This document shows positions 33,420 to 41,389 of a DNA stretch of 64,000 nt, piece after piece (the stretch's first letter is position 1; every line of letters begins with the position of its first letter). The translations under genes were made by a program, and so were the position numbers. The DNA comes from Clostridium_AM sp900759715 (lineage in GTDB: Bacteria; Bacillota; Clostridia; Clostridiales; Clostridiaceae). The notes beneath the pieces are model-generated. The model worked only from the letters and a program-made list of their open reading frames with translations, made no database searches and had not been told where the DNA came from. The DNA lies in contig CAAEXF010000039.1 of NCBI GenBank assembly GCA_900759715.1, positions 1 to 64,000 of the forward strand, given 5' to 3'.

Positions 33420-33457
33420 GTTCAGTTAATCTAGTACATACTAGATAGAGTTTTTTA

Positions 33458-33898
33458 TTAACGATGGTGATAGTGATAGTAGTTATATGGATAATATGGA
33501 TAATAAGGATAATGATGATGATATTGTCTGAAATCCTCATCATCGTTATCATCCTCATCATCTCTATATTTCATATGATCCATACATTTACATTTTTCTT
33601 TATGATCCATGCTATATGGCATTGTTTCAGTAGGCATCATTTGAGCAGGGGAAACCTGTGATGGCATCATATGATGAGGCATCATATGATGAGGCATCAT
33701 TTGAGCAGGGGAAACTTGTGATGGCATCATCTGCTGACCATACATCATTGGACAACAGCACATCATAGGACAACACATTCCGAATTGATGATGTTTATGA
33801 TGGCTATGGTGGTGATGATGACGACGAGTTTCATCAAGATTTGGACTAATTATTTCATCAAGATTTTGATTAGAATTTAAATTTTCGTCTTTGTACAT
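33458..33898 (-). CDS. His/Met/Cys-rich low-complexity protein
   Basis: 146 aa built of simple segments. There is a short acidic N-terminus, a histidine cluster near residue 27 (RRHHHHHSHHKHH), a Cys/Met block (MCCPMMCCCPMM), and two copies of a SQVSPAQMMP unit separated by two MMPHH units. An acidic DDEDDNDDED run and a His/Tyr/Pro tail (HHHYPYYPYYPY) follow. The DNA shows matching direct repeats near 33645-33725. It has its own ribosome binding site and terminator. Such composition is seen in spore-coat and metal-sequestering proteins; either role is possible and unproven. Confidence 0.65.
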   Translation of the reverse strand: MYKDENLNSNQNLDEIISPNLDETRRHHHHHSHHKHHQFGMCCPMMCCCPMMYGQQMMPSQVSPAQMMPHHMMPHHMMPSQVSPAQMMPTETMPYSMDHKEKCKCMDHMKYRDDEDDNDDEDFRQYHHHYPYYPYYPYNYYHYHHR

Positions 33899-34084
33899 TA
33901 ATGTACCTCCATAAAATTCTTACACACAGTATTATATTATGTATAGAGATGAAAAATGTTACGGGTTTATAAAAATTTTTTTGAGATAATCTATATAAAA
34001 ATTTTGATAGCCTCTCTGAAAAAGTGTTTGTTAATTTCAGATGTTTATTTATTTTACAAAAGATTAATAAAGTAAATAGTTATT

Positions 34085-34144
34085 TAACTTAGACGACACA
34101 AGAATGTAACAATTACCATTTATAATAGTAATTGTCCTAAGTTA
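34085..34144 (+). other. Nested hairpin in the 600-bp gene-free region 33899-34503
   Basis: Outer stem TAACTTAG / CTAAGTTA encloses an inner stem ACAATTAC / GTAATTGT. It opens a gene-free stretch that then shows three terminator-like hairpins and a strong promoter (separate entries). No reading frame was found in the region. Confidence 0.5.
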
Positions 34145-34200
34145 ATAAAGACTTAGAGGAAATAGCTGTCCCCTTATAATTAAATATATATTTCACAAAG

Positions 34201-34232
34201 GCACTAGTAGAAATACTTGTGCTTATTTTTTT
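34201..34232 (+). terminator. Terminator-like hairpin 1 upstream of the HgdB-like gene
   Basis: Arms GCACTAGTA / TACTTGTGC (one T-T mismatch), 4-nt loop, then TTATTTTTTT. Confidence 0.75.
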
Positions 34233-34252
34233 CGAAGAAGAAGGAAGGCTAT

Positions 34253-34281
34253 TTGACAAACTTATGGAGGTATATTAAAAT
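34253..34281 (+). promoter_or_regulatory. Strong promoter inside the gene-free region
   Basis: TTGACA and TAAAAT separated by 17 bp. Transcription would start near 34288 and meet a terminator about 110 nt later. Confidence 0.75.
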
Positions 34282-34287
34282 GTACTA

Positions 34288-34411
34288 AGATTTATAAAAC
34301 CGAATAAGACAGTTCGTAACCATCCTGTCTATAAGCAAAACTATGGAATTAACTATTAAGACTAGTAGATTGTTTGTATATGAGGGGCGGAGTGCCTCTT
34401 TTTATTTTTTG
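34288..34411 (+). ncRNA. Candidate small RNA or attenuated leader
   Basis: Bounded by the promoter at 34253-34281 and a terminator formed by GAGG...CCTC with TTTTTATTTTTT (34382-34410). Inside is a GACAG / CTGTC hairpin. A second terminator, AGGGC / GCCCT plus seven T's (34443-34465), sits only about 38 bp before the next gene. This is either an independent small RNA or a leader controlling the HgdB-like/queC operon. I recognise no known RNA family. Confidence 0.45.
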
Positions 34412-34503
34412 TTGGTCCCTTTAGTTTAATTTCGTATTTTTTAGGGCAGGCTAAGCCCTTTTTTTATTGGTTAAATATGAACAATATCCCAACGAGGTGA
34501 ACT

Positions 34504-35505
34504 ATGAAAAAGATTGGAGTAACGACTACAGTACCTATAGAAATCTTAATTGCTGCTGACTATGAAGTTATTGATCTTAATAATATTTTTGTTACATCAG
34601 AAAATTACTTTAAATACATTGATATAGCTGAAAGGGAAGGATTTCCCAAAAGCTGCTGTGCTTGGAAAAAAGGTATGTATGGAGTATGCGTTGAGCATGA
34701 AATAAAAGAACTGGTGGGAGTTACAGAAGGCGACTGCTCTAATACAAAGGCGCTGGAGGAAGTATTAGATATGCAGGGAGTTAAAATTTATCCTTTTGCA
34801 TATCCACATGGACGTAAACTAGAGGATGTTAAAAGATCACTAGATAACTTCATGGATATGTTTGATGTAAATTTAAGTGATGTTGAGAAGGTAAGAAAAA
34901 GGTTAAATAAAGCAAGAGCTAAGGCAAGAAAGTTTGATGAGCTTACCTTCATTAATAACAAGGTGTCTGGTTTTGAAAACCACTTATATCAGGTAAGCTG
35001 CAGTGATTTCAATAGCAATGTAGATAAATTTGAGGAAGAGCTTTGTGAAAAAATTGAAGAAATAGAAAAAAGAAGTCCTATTGATAAAAAAATAAGACTT
35101 GGATATATAGGTGTTCCACCAATGACCTGTGATATATATGATTATGTTGAAAATTTTGATGCTCATTTTGTATACAATGAAGTTCAAAGGGAATTTGCTT
35201 TCCCAAGAGCTGATAAAGCGGAAAATATATATGAACAGTATTATGATTATACTTACCCTTATGATATTAAATTTAGATTAAAGGACATAAAAAAGCAGAT
35301 AGAAGAAAGAAAAATAGATGGAATAATACATTATACTCAGGCTTTTTGCTACAGACAGATAGAAGACATAGTGATGAAAAAACAGCTAGATATTCCTGTA
35401 CTTAATATAGAAGGAGATAAGTTAAATTTTTTGGATGCGAGAACAAAGCTTAGGCTCGAGGCATTTTTAGATATGTTGTTAGACTTGAAAAAATTTCAAA
35501 AATAG
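34504..35505 (+). CDS. HgdB-like 2-hydroxyacyl-CoA dehydratase-family protein
   Basis: 333 aa, the size of one subunit of the HgdB/BcrB family. Cysteines that could hold a [4Fe-4S] cluster are in KSCCAWKKGMYGVC (C51, C52, C62), GDC (C78), PPMTCDIYD and AFCYRQIED. Only one such subunit is present, not the usual A/B pair. Its partner activase follows directly. Single-subunit relatives with activases include double-cubane-cluster reductases. The substrate is unknown. The ATG follows CGAGGTGA. Operon order: this gene, activase, queC, queT. Confidence 0.8.
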   Translation: MKKIGVTTTVPIEILIAADYEVIDLNNIFVTSENYFKYIDIAEREGFPKSCCAWKKGMYGVCVEHEIKELVGVTEGDCSNTKALEEVLDMQGVKIYPFAYPHGRKLEDVKRSLDNFMDMFDVNLSDVEKVRKRLNKARAKARKFDELTFINNKVSGFENHLYQVSCSDFNSNVDKFEEELCEKIEEIEKRSPIDKKIRLGYIGVPPMTCDIYDYVENFDAHFVYNEVQREFAFPRADKAENIYEQYYDYTYPYDIKFRLKDIKKQIEERKIDGIIHYTQAFCYRQIEDIVMKKQLDIPVLNIEGDKLNFLDARTKLRLEAFLDMLLDLKKFQK

Positions 35506-35535
35506 CTTAATGCAGATAATAAAGAAGGTGAAGAT

Positions 35536-36297
35536 GTGAGAAGACTTGGTATAGATTTAGGAAGTAGAGAAGTAAAGCTTGTACTGTTAGAGGGTAAAAA
35601 AGTGGTAAAAAAGTTTAAGATAAGTACTATGTCTTTTTATAGAGATTACTGCAGTTTCGATGGAAAAATAATAGTTAATCTTGACAAACTAGATGTAGGA
35701 CAAATAGATTCTGCAGTATCCACTGGTTATGGAAGAAATAATACAGATTTAAGTTTTTTTACTCCTATAAATGAGATAAAAGCCCATGTTTATGGAGTAC
35801 TATTTCAAACAGAGCTTAAAGATTTTATTCTTTTAGATGTGGGAGGACAGGACGTAAAGGTAGTTAAGGTTGAAAAAGGTATTATAACAGATTTAGAATT
35901 AAACGAAAAATGTGCTGCATCCTGTGGAAGATATTTAGAGAATATGGCAAACGTTCTTGAAATTCCTTTAGACAACATGTTTGAGTACTATGAAAACCCA
36001 GTAGAACTTAACTCAACTTGTGCAGTTTTTTCAGAATCAGAGCTTATAGGAAAGATTGCTGAAGGAATTAGTATGGATAGACTTTGTGCAGGTGTAAATT
36101 ATTCTTTATACAAAAGATTAGAACCTTTACTTAAAAAGTTTTATGGTAAGACTTTAGTTTTATCAGGTGGAGTAGCAAGAAATAATGCTTTAAAAACATA
36201 TTTGCAAAAAGATTATGCTGAAATAATAAATTTACAAGATGCTCAATTTAATGGAGCTTTAGGATGTTGTTATTATGCTGAAAGGATGGGATTGTAA
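35536..36297 (+). CDS. BadF/HgdC-type ATP-dependent activase
   Basis: 253 aa of the ASKHA fold: LGIDLGSREVKLVLL (phosphate 1), LLDVGGQDVKVV (phosphate 2) and VLSGGVARNNALKTYL (adenosine). Cysteines C126 (KCAASCGRYLE) and C162 (STCAVFSESE) are the pair that bridges a [4Fe-4S] cluster between two monomers in HgdC. C130 is an extra one. It would drive an electron into the HgdB-like protein with ATP hydrolysis. The start is GTG after GAAGGTGAAGAT. Its stop codon overlaps the queC ATG (TAATGA). Confidence 0.88.
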   Translation: MRRLGIDLGSREVKLVLLEGKKVVKKFKISTMSFYRDYCSFDGKIIVNLDKLDVGQIDSAVSTGYGRNNTDLSFFTPINEIKAHVYGVLFQTELKDFILLDVGGQDVKVVKVEKGIITDLELNEKCAASCGRYLENMANVLEIPLDNMFEYYENPVELNSTCAVFSESELIGKIAEGISMDRLCAGVNYSLYKRLEPLLKKFYGKTLVLSGGVARNNALKTYLQKDYAEIINLQDAQFNGALGCCYYAERMGL

Positions 36298-36971
36298 TGA
36301 AAAAAGCAGTAGTTTTGTTGTCTGGAGGCTTGGATTCTAGTACGGCAGTTTATTTAGCTAAAAAAGAAGGCTTTGAAGTTTATGCGGTATCCTTTGATTA
36401 TGGGCAAAGGCACGATAAAGAGCTTAATTGTGCTAAAAATGTAGCGGAAAAAGCAGGAGTTAAAGAACATGTAATTGTTACTACTAACATGAATGTTTGG
36501 GGAGGCTCTGCTTTAACTGATAAAAATATAGAGGTTCCTGAAGGAAAAGAGGATAGTAAAGACATACCAGTTACCTATGTTCCAGCAAGAAATATGATAT
36601 TTTTAGCTTATGCTGCATCCTATGCAGAAGCTATAGGCGCTCAGGATATATTTATAGGTGTAAGCGAGGTTGACTACTCTGGGTATGTAGACTGTAGAGA
36701 AGAATTTATAAATGCTATGGAAAATGCAATAAATCATGGAACTGTTTGTGCGGTAGAACAGGGAAGAAAAATAAAAATACATGCTCCTTTTCTTAATATG
36801 ACAAAGGCTGAAGAAATAAAGCTCGGTATGGAGCTTGGAGTAGATTATAGCTTAACATGGTCCTGCTACAAGGGAGAAGCTTTAGCTTGTGGAACTTGTG
36901 ATAGCTGCATGTTAAGATTAAAGGCTTTTAAAGAAGCAGGATATAAAGATCCCGTAGAATATAATCTATAG
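36297..36971 (+). CDS. queC: 7-cyano-7-deazaguanine synthase
   Basis: 224 aa. PP-loop VLLSGGLDSSTAVYLAKKEG at the N-terminus binds ATP, and four zinc cysteines lie near the C-terminus (C190, C198, C201, C204). It converts 7-carboxy-7-deazaguanine to preQ0 for queuosine in tRNA. The start codon overlaps the stop of the activase gene, so translation is coupled. queD, queE and folE are not in the window. queT follows 49 bp downstream. Confidence 0.96.
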   Translation: MKKAVVLLSGGLDSSTAVYLAKKEGFEVYAVSFDYGQRHDKELNCAKNVAEKAGVKEHVIVTTNMNVWGGSALTDKNIEVPEGKEDSKDIPVTYVPARNMIFLAYAASYAEAIGAQDIFIGVSEVDYSGYVDCREEFINAMENAINHGTVCAVEQGRKIKIHAPFLNMTKAEEIKLGMELGVDYSLTWSCYKGEALACGTCDSCMLRLKAFKEAGYKDPVEYNL

Positions 36972-37020
36972 GGTTGCTAGACGGTCAGTTAGTTTTTATA
37001 TAATTAAAAGGAGAAAGAAT

Positions 37021-37512
37021 ATGCAAATTAATGTTACGAAAGATAAAAATATATCTTCTATAAAAAAATTAGTTATTTCTGGACTTGTTATCGGAATGTA
37101 TGTAATAGTTATGTGCTTAACTCAAAGTTTTGCTTTTGGACAGTATCAAATTAGAATTGCCACTTCATTATATGCATTAGGTGGAATATTTCCATTTTTA
37201 ATTGTACCAATGGGAATAGCAAACCTTATTAGCAACACACTAATGGGGGGACTTGGAATCTTTGATATGGTTGGTGGAGCTGCAGTTGGAATGATGGCTT
37301 CAGGACTTGCTTATTTAATTAAGAAACTTAATCTAAATGACTGGTTCGTAACACTTCCTATAGTTTTTATACCAGGGCTTGTAGTTCCAATTTGGCTATC
37401 ACTTTTAATACATGTTCCATATAAAGTACTAGCTATAAGCATATGTATAGGACAAATTATTCCCGCAATAGTAGGGGTATTATTATTAAAACAATTAAGA
37501 AAAGTTTTATAA
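37021..37512 (+). CDS. queT: QueT-family queuosine precursor transporter
   Basis: 163 aa with five or six membrane spans. It matches the QueT layout: LVISGLVIGMYVIVMCLTQSFAFGQYQIRIATSLYAL, then GIFPFLIVPMGIANLISN and a C-terminal GQIIPAIVGVLLL. It is an S component that takes up queuosine precursors (preQ1, queuine or related) with an ECF module. Its position after queC supports the substrate class. The ATG follows AAAGGAGAA. No preQ1 riboswitch was seen in front of it. Confidence 0.88.
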   Translation: MQINVTKDKNISSIKKLVISGLVIGMYVIVMCLTQSFAFGQYQIRIATSLYALGGIFPFLIVPMGIANLISNTLMGGLGIFDMVGGAAVGMMASGLAYLIKKLNLNDWFVTLPIVFIPGLVVPIWLSLLIHVPYKVLAISICIGQIIPAIVGVLLLKQLRKVL

Positions 37513-37526
37513 GATGATAGGTAGTT

Positions 37527-37563
37527 AAAGTCTGTAGACAAGATTTGTTGTTTACAGGCTTTA
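37527..37563 (+). terminator. Terminator after queT
   Basis: 15-bp stem AAAGTCTGTAGACAA / TTGTTTACAGGCTTT with two G-U pairs. Confidence 0.8.
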
Positions 37564-37657
37564 ATTATTTGATAGTAAATTTATTCTTATGTTTGTTTAC
37601 TACTTGGCACCAATTGGAATATAATTAACTTAAATATTATGCAAGGTAGGTGACAGG

Positions 37658-39412
37658 GTGGCAGGAAGAGTAAAAAATTTTATATTTAAAAATAGAATGA
37701 GATATGCAAAGGGAGCAATGGCTCTACTTTTAATAAATATTCTACAAGTTTCTATTCCAAGAATTACCGGGGAAATTATAGACGGTATTCAAACTGGAAG
37801 TATAAATGCTAACAATGTTGGCATGTACTCATCTATTATAGTAATTATTGCAATATCTATTTTTGTATTAAACTACTTAAGCAGGCTACAGATAACAGGT
37901 GCATCTATATTATTTCAATACGAAACTACAAATGCAATATTTAAACATTTAGAAAAGCTTTCTATGAGTTTCTTTAACAAAAACAGTGTTGGAGAACTGA
38001 TGGCACTTTCAGTAAACGATGTTAATGCAGTACGTTTAGCTTTAGGCAGAGGTGTTAACTTAATTATAGATACATTTTTCCTTATGCTTCTAAGTATAAT
38101 AGCTATGGGAAAAACTATAAATATGAAACTCACGATCATGGCTTTTTTACCTATACCAATTTTAATAGTTGTAGTAGCAAAGTTTGGGAGTGTAATAAAT
38201 AATAGATTTAAAAAAGTACAAGAATCCTTTGCTAGTTTAACTGAAAAAGTCCAGGAAAATATCGCAGGTATTAGAGTTATAAAAACCTTTGTACAGGAAA
38301 AAGAGGAAATTGAGAATTTCAAGATAATAAATGTAAGAAATTATGAGACAAACATACAACTGGTTAAGGTTTGGGGAGTATTTTATCCTTTAATTGAATT
38401 TTTAAGTGCTGTTTCTTATTTAATTGTATTGGTTTATGGATCTTCTTTAGTATTAAAAAAGCAGATAACTATAGGAGATTTTATTGCGGTAAACAGCTAT
38501 ATAGGAGTTTTAATAAGACCTATAAAATTTATAGGAAGGATTGTTAATATAGTTCAAAGAGGAGAGGCATCAAAAGGTAGAATAGAGAAATTGTTTAATG
38601 AAAAACCTGAAGTACATGATAAATCAGATTTTAAAAGTAAGTTTGATAACCTTAAACTTAGCGGAAAAGTAGTTTTTAAAAACTTAACTTTTTCATATAG
38701 TAAGGAAGCTAAACCTGTACTAAAAAATATAGATTTAACTTTAGAGCCTGGAAAAACTGTAGCCATTGTCGGAAAGGTTGGAAGTGGGAAGTCCACCTTG
38801 GCAAATTTAATTTTAAGATTGTACAATCCCCAAGAGAAAGGACAGCTTATAATAGACAATATGGACATTACAGAAATACCTGTTAAGGTTCTCCGTGATA
38901 ACATAGGATATGTACCGCAGGATAATTTCTTATTCTCTGAGTCAATAAAATATAATATAGCTTTTTCTCAAAGAGATTATACTATAAAACAAATAGAGGA
39001 TGCAGCAAAGATAAGTCAGGTATATGATAATATAATGGACTTTTCAGATAAATTTGATACTATGCTTGGTGAAAGAGGTGTGAATATATCTGGTGGTCAA
39101 AAACAGAGGATATCCATTGCTAGGGCTATAATAAAAAAACCTTCTATACTTGTATTAGATGATTGTTTATCAGCAGTTGATACAGAGACAGAAAAAAATA
39201 TATTGGATGGATTAAAATATATTATAAAAGATTGTTCATGCCTGATTATATCTCACAGAGTTTCCAGTATAAAACATGCAGATGAGATTATTGTACTAGA
39301 CAAAGGAAGCATAGTAGAAAGAGGTGCTCATGCAGATCTTATGAAAATAGGCGGTTTATATTACAGAATGTATGAAAAACAGATATTACAGGAGAGATCT
39401 GAAAATTACTAA
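37658..39412 (+). CDS. Heterodimeric ABC exporter subunit with degenerate catalytic site
   Basis: 584 aa half-transporter: six membrane spans (about 1-310), then an ATPase domain. Walker A GKVGSGKST and signature ISGGQKQR are canonical, but Walker B reads ILVLDDCLSAVD, with aspartate where the catalytic glutamate should be. That is the pattern of the degenerate-site subunit in BmrC/TM287-type heterodimers. The start is GTG 5-6 bases after AGGTGACA. The partner gene starts 11 bp after its stop. Probable multidrug or lipid export at the membrane; substrate unknown. Confidence 0.92.
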   Translation: MAGRVKNFIFKNRMRYAKGAMALLLINILQVSIPRITGEIIDGIQTGSINANNVGMYSSIIVIIAISIFVLNYLSRLQITGASILFQYETTNAIFKHLEKLSMSFFNKNSVGELMALSVNDVNAVRLALGRGVNLIIDTFFLMLLSIIAMGKTINMKLTIMAFLPIPILIVVVAKFGSVINNRFKKVQESFASLTEKVQENIAGIRVIKTFVQEKEEIENFKIINVRNYETNIQLVKVWGVFYPLIEFLSAVSYLIVLVYGSSLVLKKQITIGDFIAVNSYIGVLIRPIKFIGRIVNIVQRGEASKGRIEKLFNEKPEVHDKSDFKSKFDNLKLSGKVVFKNLTFSYSKEAKPVLKNIDLTLEPGKTVAIVGKVGSGKSTLANLILRLYNPQEKGQLIIDNMDITEIPVKVLRDNIGYVPQDNFLFSESIKYNIAFSQRDYTIKQIEDAAKISQVYDNIMDFSDKFDTMLGERGVNISGGQKQRISIARAIIKKPSILVLDDCLSAVDTETEKNILDGLKYIIKDCSCLIISHRVSSIKHADEIIVLDKGSIVERGAHADLMKIGGLYYRMYEKQILQERSENY

Positions 39413-39423
39413 GGAGGATGTTT

Positions 39424-41262
39424 ATGCCTAGAGGTTTTGGCGGCGGGGGATTTTCACAAGGTTCTTCGGGAAAAAGATTTAGAACTGATGAAAAAAATCA
39501 TAAAAAAGGTGATAGAGAAGCAACAAAAAAGCTAATAAAATATGTAGGTCCTTATTGGAAGTATTTTTTGCTGTCGCTTACTTTAATTCTTGTAGTATCA
39601 GCTGCTCAGTTAGCAAGACCTTATATTGTAAAAATAGTAATTGATGATTATATAAGAAAAGGCTTATCAGGTGATTTAGCAGTAAATCAATGTGAAGCAG
39701 GAATAAAATTCTTAGGTTTAATTTATCTTGTACTTATGCTTATAGAATTTATTTTAAGTTACTTTCAAACTTATATTTTAGAGCGTACAGCTAAAAAAAT
39801 AATTATGAATTTGAGGCAGCAAGTTTTTAGTCATATACAAAAGCTTCCCATAGCCTATTTCGATAAAAACCCGATTGGGAAAATAGTGACAAGAGTTACC
39901 AATGATACAGATTCTTTAAATGACATGTTTACAGATGTAGTAATAGGTTTTTTGCAGAATGTATTTATTATGATAGGAATAGTATTAGTTATGATAAGTT
40001 TGGACTTAAAGCTTACTGTAATATGTCTTTTAGTTACGCCGTTAATGTTTGGAGTTACACTTTTATTTAAAAAAAGGGCAAGAAGAATTTTTGGTGAAAT
40101 AAGAAATAAATTATCCTCCATAAATGCCTTTTTATCAGAGCATATATCTGGTATGAAAATTATTCAGATATTTAACATGGAGGACAAAAAATACAATGAG
40201 TTTCAAAATATAAATGAAGAATATTACAATGCAAACTTAAAACAAATCATACTTTTTGGTGTCTTTAGACCCTTCATGGATGTAGTAAAAACCTTATCAT
40301 TAGCACTTATATTATTTTATGGAGGTACAAGGCTCATTAAGGGAACCATAGAAGTAGGAACTCTTTATGCTTTCATTAATTACATAAATAGATTGTTTCA
40401 GCCTATTATTGAGCTTACGGACCAATATAACACATATCAAAGCTCCATGGTTTCTTCTGAAAGAATATTTGGTATACTAGATGAGAAAATTGAGGACCAG
40501 CATAGTGATGGATGTAATTTAAATAAGGAAGAAGGAGAAATTGAATTTAAAAATGTGTGGTTTGCTTATGAATCTGAAAACTGGATTTTAAAGAATCTTT
40601 CTTTTAAAATATTACCTGGACAATCTGTTTCTTTTGTAGGGGCTACAGGAGCGGGGAAAACAAGTATTATAAATTTGCTTTGCGGTTTTTATGAAAATCA
40701 GAAAGGTGAAATACTTATTGATGGCATAAATATAAAAGATATAAAAACTGAGGAACTGAGAAGAAATATAGGATTAGTACTTCAAGATGTATTTTTATTT
40801 GCAGGAGATATTGAAACTAATATAAAGTTATTTAATAAAGAAATATCATTAGAAAATGTGAAAAAAGCTGCCCAACATGTAAATGCAGATTATTTTATAG
40901 AAAACTTTGATGATGGATATAAGCATAAGATTAATGAAAAAGGAACAACTCTTTCGATGGGACAAAGACAGCTTATTTCTTTTGCTAGAGCATTGGTTTT
41001 TAATCCGTCAATTTTAGTTATGGATGAGGCTACATCAAATATTGATACAGAAACAGAGGCAATAATTCAAGAGGCTTTAGAAAAGCTTATGAAAAACAGA
41101 ACTACTATTGCAGTAGCGCACAGACTATCAACTATAAAGAAGTCTGATAATGTTATTGTTTTGCATAAGGGAGAAATAAAAGAAATAGGAAATCATAAGG
41201 AACTTATGACCAAAAAAGGTTTTTATTATAGTCTTTACAAACTGCAGTATGAGAATTTATAA
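39424..41262 (+). CDS. Heterodimeric ABC exporter subunit with consensus catalytic glutamate
   Basis: 612 aa half-transporter. A glycine-rich N-terminal extension (PRGFGGGGFSQGSSG) is followed by six membrane spans and an ATPase domain. Walker A is GATGAGKTS and Walker B ILVMDEATSNID with the normal glutamate, but the signature is LSMGQRQ instead of LSGGQ. Together with the partner this places both deviations in one composite ATP site, as in TM287/288. The ATG at 39424 has AGGAGG 6 bases upstream; the ATG at 39418 abuts that site and is rejected. Confidence 0.93.
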   Translation: MPRGFGGGGFSQGSSGKRFRTDEKNHKKGDREATKKLIKYVGPYWKYFLLSLTLILVVSAAQLARPYIVKIVIDDYIRKGLSGDLAVNQCEAGIKFLGLIYLVLMLIEFILSYFQTYILERTAKKIIMNLRQQVFSHIQKLPIAYFDKNPIGKIVTRVTNDTDSLNDMFTDVVIGFLQNVFIMIGIVLVMISLDLKLTVICLLVTPLMFGVTLLFKKRARRIFGEIRNKLSSINAFLSEHISGMKIIQIFNMEDKKYNEFQNINEEYYNANLKQIILFGVFRPFMDVVKTLSLALILFYGGTRLIKGTIEVGTLYAFINYINRLFQPIIELTDQYNTYQSSMVSSERIFGILDEKIEDQHSDGCNLNKEEGEIEFKNVWFAYESENWILKNLSFKILPGQSVSFVGATGAGKTSIINLLCGFYENQKGEILIDGINIKDIKTEELRRNIGLVLQDVFLFAGDIETNIKLFNKEISLENVKKAAQHVNADYFIENFDDGYKHKINEKGTTLSMGQRQLISFARALVFNPSILVMDEATSNIDTETEAIIQEALEKLMKNRTTIAVAHRLSTIKKSDNVIVLHKGEIKEIGNHKELMTKKGFYYSLYKLQYENL

Positions 41263-41389
41263 TAAACCAGGTGTTAATTTAAATATATTTAATCTTTTAT
41301 TCTTGCACTTACTTTCTAGTAGGTGTATTTTTTTATATATAAGATACTTACCAAGTTTTAGCATATTCGACTTAAAGGAGGAATAAGGT

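Noticed and set aside
33464..33661. Plus-strand frame rich in Ile/Met/Val opposite the His/Met-rich gene
   Set aside because: It is the antisense of a low-complexity coding sequence; no ribosome binding site, and composition is explained by the opposite strand.
36972..37020. preQ1 riboswitch before queT
   Set aside because: The 49-bp gap has no CUCUA/ACUAA-type elements and too little room with the ribosome binding site.
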